From DASZZX01 sp036260415 (lineage in GTDB: Bacteria; Actinomycetota; Nitriliruptoria; Nitriliruptorales; JAHWKO01), in NCBI GenBank assembly GCA_036260415.1, contig DASZZX010000184.1, positions 1-36,211 of the forward strand: 36,211 nucleotides of DNA, given 5' to 3'. The notes below the pieces were generated by a model that searched no databases, was not told the origin of the DNA, and saw nothing but the letters and a program-made list of their open reading frames with translations. This document shows, piece by piece, positions 17,046 through 24,301 of this stretch. A program made the position numbers and the translations under genes. How positions within the stretch are numbered: position 1 is the first letter of the stretch; each line of letters starts with the position of its first letter.

Positions 17046-17647
17046 GTGGCGACCGCGGCGGCGTGGCGATGTGCCGACACCAGGTCGACCAGGTCGGTGA
17101 GGATGTGCTCGAGCGGCGGCATCAGACCCGTGCCGGGCTCAAGGTCGGACAGCCCCAGACCTTCCCCCGGGTCGATGACGTGGTAGCCGAGGTCACGCGC
17201 CCGCTCGACGTTGCGCTGAACCGCCCGACTGGTCCACATGGTCCCGTTCATGGCCGGCACGAGCACGACGGGCGCGTTGCAGGCGACGATCGCGGTGGAG
17301 ATCAGATCGTCGCAGATGCCGTTGGCCGCCTTGGCGATCGCGTTGGCGGTGGCCGGCATCACCAGCAGCAGGTCGGCGGTCTGCGTGAGCTCGATGTGCG
17401 GCACGAGGTACCCGTCGTGGACCTCGTGGTTGTCGGTGTGGACCCAGTTGCTCGCGAACAGCCGGACCGTGTAGGGCGGGAGGAACCGCTGGGCGCCGCG
17501 CGACATCATGACCCGGACGGTGCCGACCATCCCCTGACGCAGCAGCAGCAGATACTGCGGCATGGCGAGCACCGCGGGGGAGCCGGTGAGGCCCACCAGG
17601 AGCTCGTCGCAGAGGAGGGGGGTCTCGGGCGTGTCGGGCGCGGCCAC
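17042..17647 (-). CDS. HFCD-family flavoprotein (PPC decarboxylase-like)
   Basis: This 201-residue flavoprotein belongs to the homo-oligomeric flavin-containing Cys decarboxylase group (PPCDC, EpiD/MrsD). It has an N-terminal Rossmann-like strand with LLVGLTGSPAV, the conserved His84 in PHIELTQTADL, PATANAIAKAANGICDDL (98-115) for flavin binding, and the substrate-recognition motif PAMNGTMW (131-138). Family members oxidatively decarboxylate C-terminal or pantothenoyl cysteine. GTG 17647 is the only start that keeps the first strand; its ribosome binding site is poor and it follows the methyltransferase stop by seven bases. It sits between a methyltransferase and a P450, which suggests a dedicated decarboxylation or flavin-redox step in tailoring rather than coenzyme A synthesis. 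Confidence 0.85.
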   Translation of the reverse strand: MAAPDTPETPLLCDELLVGLTGSPAVLAMPQYLLLLRQGMVGTVRVMMSRGAQRFLPPYTVRLFASNWVHTDNHEVHDGYLVPHIELTQTADLLLVMPATANAIAKAANGICDDLISTAIVACNAPVVLVPAMNGTMWTSRAVQRNVERARDLGYHVIDPGEGLGLSDLEPGTGLMPPLEHILTDLVDLVSAHRHAAAVAT

Positions 17648-17654
17648 GGCGGGT

Positions 17655-19838
17655 CTACGGCCGCAGCGCGTAGAGGGCGCTGAACGGGTTGGCCGTGGGG
17701 ACCTCCTCGCAGCGCGAAAACCCGGCCGCACTTGCGCACTCGCGCAGCCGTGCGGGGGGCAGCCCGAGCGTCCCGAGTCCCGGGCCGCCGTCCGACAGCG
17801 CCGTGGGCACGCAGTAGAGGGTGCTCGTCGCGTACAGGATGGTGGCGGCCGGCCCGCGGTTGCCCCCGGGCTCGTCCGCGGCCCTGCCCTCCAGCACGAG
17901 AAGGACCCCGTCACGGTCGACGAGAGCCCGGTGAGCGGCCCGCAACAGCCGCTCCGGGTCCGGGGCGTCGTGTAGCACGTCGAGCATCGTGACGAGGTCG
18001 ACGCCGGTCGGCAGCGCGTCCGCCGCGTCCGCGTACTCGAGATCGACCCGGTCGGCCACACCGGACCGGTGGACCATCTCCTTGGCCCGCCCGAGGCTCG
18101 CCGCGTCCAGCTCGTACCCCACAAGTCGTGCACGCGGGAACGCCTGCGCGAGGACCACGAGCGCGCGCCCACCGCCGCAGCCCACGTCGGCGATCGTCGC
18201 GCCGGACGCCAGCCGGTCCGCGAGGCCGGGCACGGCCGGGATCCACGCCTGGACCAGGAGGGTGTCGAGCCAGGTCGCGCTCATACGCTCCATGGCTGAG
18301 AACAGCTCCTTCGGGTACCGGTCGTGTGCGACACCTTCGCCGGTGTAGAACGCGTCGGCGACGACATCGACTGCCTGCGCTAGGGGGAGCAGGAGGTCGT
18401 AGCCCCCCGCCAGGGACGCCGGTGAGCCCTCCGAGCCGAGCACCGCGACCGCACCTGCCGGCAGCGTGAAACGGTCCGACGTCGCGTCGTGCTCGAGGTA
18501 CCCGGCGCTCGTCAGACCGCGCGCCCACTCCAGGAGGTAGCGCTCCGCCAGCCCGGTGCGGGCGGCCAGCTCGGACGCCGTCGCCGGACCCTCGTGGGCG
18601 AGCTCCTCGAACAGCCCGAGCCGGCTGCCGAGCGCGCACAGCACGCTGGCCGTTGCACGGCTCAGGTCGTCGACCACCCGCCCGACGAACGCCATAGTGG
18701 CTGCCTGGTCCCCGCCAGGCGTGAAGACCCCGGGCCCCGGCGCGCGGTGCGCGGCGCCGTTCGACGGCGGCCCATCAGCCGGAACCGAGACACCTGCACC
18801 ATCCGGTGGGGCGCCGAGCGACCAGCCGTGCGGGCCCACGGGCATGCCGCCGGCGGGTTGGAGCAACCGCTGCGCACGGCCTGCGGCTGCGACCCAGAAG
18901 TCGGTCAGGAGCTTCCGCTCCGTCACTGGGTCCGGGATCGACAGCGTCTCCCAACCCTGGTGGAAGACCTGCAGGAGGCTCGCGTTCAGGCCCGCCGGCT
19001 CGATCCACAAGTGACCGTCCAGCGCGCTGGACCACGAGGGTCGTCGCAGCTCGAACTCGAGGCGTGGGAGGTAGGAGGGGAAGCTCTGGCCGGTGTCCAC
19101 GAGCCTCGTCACGCGCAGGCGGATCGTGCCGCTCGCGTCACCCATGACGAGGGTCATCTCGTCGTCCGGCTGCAGCGATCCCTCTATCCGCTGCAGCCAG
19201 TGCTTGACCGCCCCGGGGTCGGTGACGGCCTCCCACGCCTGGTAAGCGGGCGCGGGCAGCGGGATCTGGATGTAGGGGCCCATCCGGCGCCACGGCCACC
19301 GCCAGGTCGTCCCCGTGCGGAGGTGGGCGACGAGCTGGTCGATGATGCCGGGCCACCCCATGCCGTTCCACGAGCGCCAGTCGGACGGGGGGTTCTCGGC
19401 CTGCTCGACGACGGTCATCGTGGTCCCGTCGCGCGCGGGTGCCAGGTTCCAGGTCACCGACGTCGCCGGTCCGATCCCGAGCCAGCGCCACTGGTACCGC
19501 AGCACGCCCGGCCTGCCGCCGGACGGGGGCTGCGCGACCTCGGTGCGGCACCAGAAGAACTCGCCGTCCTCGAAGTCGAGCATCACCTCCTGGCCCGGCG
19601 TCGCCCAGGCACCGCGACAGACCGCGAGCCACTGAGCCACTTGGTCGGCGTCGGTGAGTTTGCTCCAGACGTCGTCGACGGCGCAGGGAGCGGTGCCTAC
19701 CGTGACCAGCTGCTCCTGCCGCTCCTGGGCGACCGGCATGGCGACGCCGTGCAGGGGCGGGAACGGATCTGGCGTGGGCTGGCCGTTGGGCCCGGCGAAC
19801 GTGACCGGGGAACCGGACAGGTGATCGACCGTGACCAT
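17655..19838 (-). CDS. Tandem SRPBCC domains fused to a SAM methyltransferase
   Basis: This 727-residue fusion has a first SRPBCC/AHSA1-like domain at about residues 42-175 (VDDVWSKLTDADQVAQWLA, TTMTVVEQAENPP, WPGIIDQLVAHL) and a second at about 188-328 (AYQAWEAVTDPGAVKHWLQ, TERKLLTDFWVAAAGRAQRLL). A Pro/Gly/Ala-rich linker (about 328-375) leads to an O-methyltransferase-like part: dimerisation/winged-helix region 380-460 (LGLFEELAHEGPATASELA) and SAM motif I DVGCGGG (551-557), then EYADAADALP and LLRAAHRAL. The ATG at 19838 has a weak ribosome binding site; the upstream stop is 31 bases away. The two N-terminal domains match the layout of the stand-alone tandem-SRPBCC protein at 24302-25186. 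SRPBCC domains bind hydrophobic ligands, so they may present substrate to the methyltransferase or sequester product. Confidence 0.87.
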   Translation of the reverse strand: MVTVDHLSGSPVTFAGPNGQPTPDPFPPLHGVAMPVAQERQEQLVTVGTAPCAVDDVWSKLTDADQVAQWLAVCRGAWATPGQEVMLDFEDGEFFWCRTEVAQPPSGGRPGVLRYQWRWLGIGPATSVTWNLAPARDGTTMTVVEQAENPPSDWRSWNGMGWPGIIDQLVAHLRTGTTWRWPWRRMGPYIQIPLPAPAYQAWEAVTDPGAVKHWLQRIEGSLQPDDEMTLVMGDASGTIRLRVTRLVDTGQSFPSYLPRLEFELRRPSWSSALDGHLWIEPAGLNASLLQVFHQGWETLSIPDPVTERKLLTDFWVAAAGRAQRLLQPAGGMPVGPHGWSLGAPPDGAGVSVPADGPPSNGAAHRAPGPGVFTPGGDQAATMAFVGRVVDDLSRATASVLCALGSRLGLFEELAHEGPATASELAARTGLAERYLLEWARGLTSAGYLEHDATSDRFTLPAGAVAVLGSEGSPASLAGGYDLLLPLAQAVDVVADAFYTGEGVAHDRYPKELFSAMERMSATWLDTLLVQAWIPAVPGLADRLASGATIADVGCGGGRALVVLAQAFPRARLVGYELDAASLGRAKEMVHRSGVADRVDLEYADAADALPTGVDLVTMLDVLHDAPDPERLLRAAHRALVDRDGVLLVLEGRAADEPGGNRGPAATILYATSTLYCVPTALSDGGPGLGTLGLPPARLRECASAAGFSRCEEVPTANPFSALYALRP

Positions 19839-19869
19839 GCTCGACCCTGTCGCTCGTGCGGCGGTCGGT

Positions 19870-20523
19870 TCAGAAGGCCTGGAGCTCCTCCGGGGTGAGG
19901 TAGCCGCCCATGGTGAAGCGCAGGCTCGTGATGTACGCGACGGGCTCGCCGTCCGGGTCGGCCACGTCGTGCAGCGGCAGCATCCGGTAGATCTGTCCCT
20001 TGCCGGGCGCGCCGGCCGGCGGGATCTGCCGCACGTCGTCGATCGTGAGGATGACTGGTTCCCTGTTGAACAGGGTCATGCCCAGCGCCGGGACGTCGAA
20101 CAGGCACCCGACCGCCATGCGGCAGGCCTTCGCCGATGGCCCCTCGCCCGCGTACGGGTCGAAGGGGGTGCGGATTTGTCCGGCGGACAGGCAGTCGGGG
20201 TTCAGGCGCACGACGATGTCGCCCAGCTCCTGGGAGCGGCCGACCATCTTCATCTCGATGAGGTTCGTGTACACCTCGGCCTCGGCCCAGTCGACGGCGG
20301 TGCAGGGCGAGCGGACCACCCGCACGTATCCCTCGAACGGGACCGTGAACTCGCCGACCCCGGGCACCGCGAAGGTGTCCACCGAGGTGATCCCGAGGTT
20401 GTCGATCCCGGCCTGGGGTGTCGTCCAAGGCTCCACGGGCGTGCCCGCGAATCGGTCCGGCACGCCATCGCGGTTGACGGGGCGGCCGTAGACGACCGTG
20501 GGCTGGCTGGTCTGCGTTGTCAC
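19870..20523 (-). CDS. DUF6073-like protein of unknown function
   Basis: This protein of about 217 residues has GIDNLGITSVDTFAVPGVG, VYTNLIEMKMVG, IVVRLNPDCLSAGQ, LFNREPVILTIDDV and a C-terminal YITSLRFTMGGYLTPEE. The pattern matches what I recall of DUF6073 proteins from actinomycetes; it has not been searched. No catalytic motif or signal peptide is evident; it looks like a beta-rich domain. GTG 20523 is preferred, with GAGGTG upstream; another GTG lies nine bases earlier. It lies 32 bases after the HEAT-repeat gene and 31 before the SRPBCC-methyltransferase, in the same operon. Confidence 0.7.
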   Translation of the reverse strand: MTTQTSQPTVVYGRPVNRDGVPDRFAGTPVEPWTTPQAGIDNLGITSVDTFAVPGVGEFTVPFEGYVRVVRSPCTAVDWAEAEVYTNLIEMKMVGRSQELGDIVVRLNPDCLSAGQIRTPFDPYAGEGPSAKACRMAVGCLFDVPALGMTLFNREPVILTIDDVRQIPPAGAPGKGQIYRMLPLHDVADPDGEPVAYITSLRFTMGGYLTPEELQAF

Positions 20524-20555
20524 CGTTCTCACCTCTTCGGTCGCGGTTTCGCTGG

Positions 20556-21884
20556 CTACGGGAGCGGGTGGCGGGTGTGGTCGCAGCAGGTCCGGCCCGC
20601 CTCGTCGGCCACGCCGTCCTGGTCCATGTCGATCTCCCCGTCCACTGTCGAGTAGACGTCGCGTGAGTTGATGTCGATGGCGCCGTCGCCGTCCCAGTCG
20701 TTGAGCTTCCCCTTGAACGTCCCGAGGATGAATGCGTTGGTCAACGACTCGATCTCGGGGTCGTGTAGGGTCGACAGGACGCCGTTCCCGGGGGTCAGAA
20801 CCTCCTCCAGGGGCTTGCCGGCGATGCGGGCGAGGTTGAGGTAGCCCCAGCCCTGGAACCGGCCGCGGACGTAGCGGATCGCAGGCTGCCCGTGGAGCTG
20901 GAACTTTGGTTCCAGGTACCAGGTCCCGTAGCGAGCGAAGCCGATCTGGGTCTGTCGCGTTCCATGGCTCGGGTCGTCGGCCTTGCCGGACTTGAAGAAG
21001 GTGCGTGGCACCAGGGACTCGAAGAAGAAGTTCCCCCGGTCGCGGTGCGTGCGTTCGGTGAAGCCCCGGAAGAGGTAGTTGTCGACGTGCGGCGAGCCGT
21101 CCGTGTGCAGCCCGTCGATGGTCTTGGCGATGACGAGCTTGTGCTCGCGGGTGGCGACGTTGGGGCAAGCGTGCGCCTGCCCGTACACGCGCGCGAGCCC
21201 CTGCGGCGCGAGCGAGATCTTGCCCCAGTGCTGGTTCGAGTCGTCGAGCCGCACGTACAGGTCGCAGTGGATCAGCAGGAAGATGGTCTCGTCGAAGGTG
21301 CGGCCGGGGGTGAAGGCGCCGTCCCGATCGTCGAACGCCGGGTCGCCGGTCTGGAGCTCGCTGCCGAACAGCCGGCTCCACTCGGCGATTTCGGGGTCGT
21401 CGTCGACGACGAACCTCCGCAGCGTGCGGACCGCCTCGGGGCCTCCGAGCTTCTCGATGGCCCAAAGGGTCGCCCAGCGAACCTGCTGGTCTTCATCCCG
21501 GCGGACGGCCTCCGACAGCAGCTCGATGGCGTCGGCGTGGTCGCGGTCGGCGTACTCGAACAGCGCCTGCTCCCGCATGGCCGGGTCGGGGTGCTCGAAC
21601 GCCTGCCGGCGCAGCTCGTCGTTGCTGCGATTGTCGAGTCGGATCGCCACCCGGTCCAGCGCGTAGCCGAAGTCGCTGGCCCACGCGGCCGGGTCACCGG
21701 CGACAAACCGCGGATCGACGCTGCTGAGCGTCGTGCGGTAGGCGAAGTTCAGCGCGTCGGTGCGTTCCCGGCCGAGGTCCTCGAGCAGGACCGGCGCGGC
21801 GTCCGGTTCGAGGTGCTGCTCCCAGCGGCCCGGGTCGTGCTCGGCCAGGCTGGACGCGGACTTGTTGCAGAGGTCGATGGCCAT
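20556..21884 (-). CDS. HEAT-repeat protein with acidic Ca-type motifs
   Basis: This 442-residue protein is of unknown function. A HEAT-like helical repeat region spans about 95-175 (DPAMREQALFEYADRDHADA, VRWATLWAIEKLGGPEAV). A long domain with no recognised motif follows (200-390; FFFESLVPRTFFKSG, YGTWYLEPKF). Near the C-terminus are two Asp-rich loops, DWDGDGAID (396-404) and DMDQDGVAD (419-427), of the DxDxDG type that binds calcium in EF-hand/dockerin/thrombospondin-3 repeats. The ATG has GGAGGA six bases upstream. Promoter copy B precedes it, so it heads the operon down to the P450. No signal peptide is evident, which is odd for Ca-loop proteins. It may be a scaffold for pathway enzymes; that is speculation. 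Confidence 0.75.
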   Translation of the reverse strand: MAIDLCNKSASSLAEHDPGRWEQHLEPDAAPVLLEDLGRERTDALNFAYRTTLSSVDPRFVAGDPAAWASDFGYALDRVAIRLDNRSNDELRRQAFEHPDPAMREQALFEYADRDHADAIELLSEAVRRDEDQQVRWATLWAIEKLGGPEAVRTLRRFVVDDDPEIAEWSRLFGSELQTGDPAFDDRDGAFTPGRTFDETIFLLIHCDLYVRLDDSNQHWGKISLAPQGLARVYGQAHACPNVATREHKLVIAKTIDGLHTDGSPHVDNYLFRGFTERTHRDRGNFFFESLVPRTFFKSGKADDPSHGTRQTQIGFARYGTWYLEPKFQLHGQPAIRYVRGRFQGWGYLNLARIAGKPLEEVLTPGNGVLSTLHDPEIESLTNAFILGTFKGKLNDWDGDGAIDINSRDVYSTVDGEIDMDQDGVADEAGRTCCDHTRHPLP

Positions 21885-21920
21885 GGGCGTTCCTCCGATC
21901 GCCTGGACGAGCAAGCTGCC

Positions 21921-21966
21921 CGAACGTAACGACGGGCCGTGGACGATTTCTTCTGGTGGCTTGCCG
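21921..21966 (-). promoter_or_regulatory. Shared promoter element, copy B (HEAT-P450 operon)
   Basis: Minus strand: CGGCAA (21966-21961), six bases, AGAAG (21954-21950), 20 bases, TTACGTTCG (21929-21921). It lies 36 bases upstream of the HEAT-repeat gene start, in the divergent gap shared with the AraC-type regulator. Confidence 0.62.
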
Positions 21967-22094
21967 TGACCGACGATCGTTTCGAACCGGTGACGTGCGC
22001 TGCGGCCGCGACGTTTTGCGGATCGCGCATGCTGGGAGAAATGCGCCGGCCTAGGCTCCGGCATGATCGTTCGCCGGACGACGTGGAGCCGCCG

Positions 22095-23027
22095 ATGGCG
22101 CATCCAGGAGCCGCCAGCCTCGCCACCGACGAAACGGAGCGGGCACGGTATCTCACGCTTGTCCCGGACGACGATGCCGGTGACGAGGCGACCGGGTCCG
22201 CCACCCGGCAGGCTCACGAGGACGCGGTGCTACGGATGCTCCGGCTCATGCGCGAGGGGTTCTCGAGCGATCTCACCCTCGGCGACATGGCCTCCGCGGC
22301 GCTGTTCAGCCCGTACTATGCGAACCGGCTGTTCCGGCTTCTGACTGGCGTGCAGCCCCGCCGTTTCCTCTCCGCGATTCGCTTCGACGCGGCGAAGCGT
22401 CTGCTCGCGGAGTCCTCGCTCAGCGTGACCGCGATCTGCAACGAGGTCGGCTACACGAGTCTGGGCTCGTTCACCAGTCGGTTCCACCAGGGTGTCGGTG
22501 TGTCGCCGCGTGCCTTCCGTCGGTATGCCAGGGGCAGGGCCGCCCGTCTGCGGCTGGACACCCTCTTCGACCGTGGGGCGCCGAACGCAGGCGGCGCCGT
22601 GATCCGAGGCTCGACCAGCATGGGCACCGACGACGAGGCGCTGACGTTCATCGGGCTGTTCCCGACCCCCGTACCGCAGGGGCTGCCGTTCGCGTGCGCG
22701 TTGGCCCGGACGCCCGGCTCGTTCGAGCTCTCGTGCAGCCGTGAGGGCCGAGCGTTCCTGCTCGCCGTCGCGATGCCCGAGCCCGACTCCATGGGCGACT
22801 GCCTGCTCCCGGCCGAGTCGGATCTGCGCGTGGCGTCGCAGGCCCTCGTCGTGCGCGATCCCGGGTCCGGACCGGTCATCGAGGTGGAGGTCCGGCTGCG
22901 CTCGCTGGAGCCGACCGACCCTCCCATCGTGACCGCATTGCCCTACCTGCTAGAGCGCATGCTCAAGGGTCGCGCGTCACGCGGGTCGAACGGGGTCGAC
23001 ACGAACGGCGTCGCGGCGTCCCGCTGA
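22095..23027 (+). CDS. AraC-family transcriptional regulator, N-terminal HTH
   Basis: This 310-residue regulator has its AraC-type double helix-turn-helix near the N-terminus (about 45-146: LTLGDMASAALFSPYYANRL, VTAICNEVGYTSLGSFTSRF, GVSPRAFRRY) and not at the C-terminal end as in most of the family. The C-terminal half (about 165-295: FIGLFPTPVPQGLPFACALA, GRAFLLAVAMPEPDSM) probably senses a ligand. ATG 22095 is chosen for GGAG six bases before it; earlier in-frame starts (21939, 22029) have no such site. It is divergent from the HEAT operon across a gap holding promoter copy B, and convergent with the ketoreductase. It is the only transcriptional regulator in the window, hence the candidate controller of the shared element. 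Confidence 0.88.
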   Translation: MAHPGAASLATDETERARYLTLVPDDDAGDEATGSATRQAHEDAVLRMLRLMREGFSSDLTLGDMASAALFSPYYANRLFRLLTGVQPRRFLSAIRFDAAKRLLAESSLSVTAICNEVGYTSLGSFTSRFHQGVGVSPRAFRRYARGRAARLRLDTLFDRGAPNAGGAVIRGSTSMGTDDEALTFIGLFPTPVPQGLPFACALARTPGSFELSCSREGRAFLLAVAMPEPDSMGDCLLPAESDLRVASQALVVRDPGSGPVIEVEVRLRSLEPTDPPIVTALPYLLERMLKGRASRGSNGVDTNGVAASR

Positions 23028-23049
23028 ACCGGCCGGGGTCCGGGCCGGT
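23028..23049. terminator. Hairpin between convergent genes
   Basis: ACCGGCC (23028-23034) pairs with GGCCGGT (23043-23049) over an 8-base loop. It fills the gap between the stop codons of the AraC-type gene (23027) and the ketoreductase (23049), as expected for a bidirectional terminator. There is no U-tract, which is common in actinobacteria. Confidence 0.5.
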
Positions 23050-24287
23050 CACGGACGGGGCGACGGCCCGTCGGTGCCGTCGGGTCGGGGTGAGCGGCCT
23101 CCGGTGAGGACGAGCGAGTGCACCCCGGCAGGCAGGGACAGCAGCCGCAGTACCATCCCCAGACCGGCACCGAGCGGGACCGGCCACATACCCATCCCTA
23201 TGGCCTGATTCACGGCACCGAGCTCGTGCGCCATGCCGGCCCCGGCCCAGAGCGACCACTGCGCGGCGACCGTCGTGCAGCGCGGCAGATCGCGCCCGTA
23301 CCGCAGTGTCGCCCTGGCCAGCAGCTCGTTGGCGAGCGCGTAGGCGCCGAGCCCGCGGTGTGGAGCGGTGGCGGTGATCGACCCGAACGTCACGAGGTAG
23401 CGCAGCCGGTCCTGATCGAGGGCCGCGAGGACGTGGTGGAGGCCGTCGACCTTCGCTGCCTGGGCGCGGGACAGGTCCTCGGGCGTGAGGGCGGCGACCT
23501 CACCGGCCACGAGGGTCCCCGAGCAGTGGATGACCCCCGCGATCCCCGCCGCGGCGAACGGTGCGAGCGCCGCAGCCACAGACGCGGGGGCGGTGAGGTC
23601 GACCGCACTCACCGTGGCTCCCGGTGGTTCGCCGAGCAGCGCCAGCAGCCGGCGCCGGTCCGCGTCGGGCAGATCCTGCGGGGAACGTCGGTCGAGCAGC
23701 ACCGTGTGGACCGCGAGCTCGCGTGCCAGCATGTGCGCCACGCGCAGGCCGATGCCGCCCAGCCCGCCGGTGACCACGACCACGCCCCCACGGTGCGCAG
23801 GCCTGCCCGGCGGCAGGGTGTGACGTTCCCAGCCGTCCTCCCGAGCGTCACCGCTGGCGTCGATGGTGACGTCGAGGTGGGCCCGTCCCGACGCGGCCAA
23901 CGCGAGCGCACCGCTGACCGCGGCGGTGCCGCTGCCGGGTCCCCCGGATTTGAGCGCGATCACGGCGGTGTCGAGTGCGTCGGCCTCCTTCGCCGCGGTG
24001 GCGAGGAGGCTGCCCCCGCCGGCGCCGGCGTGAACGAGCACCGCCCTCGCGTCGCGTGCGCGGGCCACGGCGACGGCGCGGAGCAGCGCGACGTTGTCCG
24101 CCGTGCGGAAGCGCTCCCCGAGTTCGACGACCACGAGCCGGGGTCCGTCGAGAGGCGGCCGCGGCAGACGACGCAGCGCGGCGGCGACCCTCCCGTCCAC
24201 ACGCCCGACGATGCTCACCGCGGCGGGCGCCGGGGTGGGCACCGTCACGCGACGGGACCGCTGAGCGAACGCGGTAACGGCGACCAT
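23049..24287 (-). CDS. Stand-alone PKS-type ketoreductase (SDR)
   Basis: This 412-residue protein is organised like a polyketide-synthase KR module. An N-terminal structural half (about 20-160) precedes a catalytic Rossmann half with the NADPH loop TGGLGGIG (173-180), Lys279, Ser303 in TFGSITA and Tyr316 in GAYALANE. The C-terminal stretch (AAQWSLWAGAGMAHELG, MGMWPVPLGAGLGM) closely mirrors the KR domain of the pksE product in this window (NVEWSVWSGTGMGQRLG, VSAVPLDEGVAML). It therefore looks like a free-standing relative of an enediyne-synthase KR. ATG 24287 lies 14 bases after the stop of the SRPBCC gene. Expected role: reduction of a keto group in trans during chain building or tailoring. 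Confidence 0.85.
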   Translation of the reverse strand: MVAVTAFAQRSRRVTVPTPAPAAVSIVGRVDGRVAAALRRLPRPPLDGPRLVVVELGERFRTADNVALLRAVAVARARDARAVLVHAGAGGGSLLATAAKEADALDTAVIALKSGGPGSGTAAVSGALALAASGRAHLDVTIDASGDAREDGWERHTLPPGRPAHRGGVVVVTGGLGGIGLRVAHMLARELAVHTVLLDRRSPQDLPDADRRRLLALLGEPPGATVSAVDLTAPASVAAALAPFAAAGIAGVIHCSGTLVAGEVAALTPEDLSRAQAAKVDGLHHVLAALDQDRLRYLVTFGSITATAPHRGLGAYALANELLARATLRYGRDLPRCTTVAAQWSLWAGAGMAHELGAVNQAIGMGMWPVPLGAGLGMVLRLLSLPAGVHSLVLTGGRSPRPDGTDGPSPRP

Positions 24288-24301
24288 CGTGGTGGCGGCG
24301 G

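Noticed and set aside
22025..22073. A GGGAGAAA segment followed by TGATCGTTCG upstream of the AraC-type gene, resembling the shared element.
   Set aside because: The CGGCAA box matches at only three of six positions, the spacing is several bases longer, and the distance to the start codon is shorter than in the five accepted copies.
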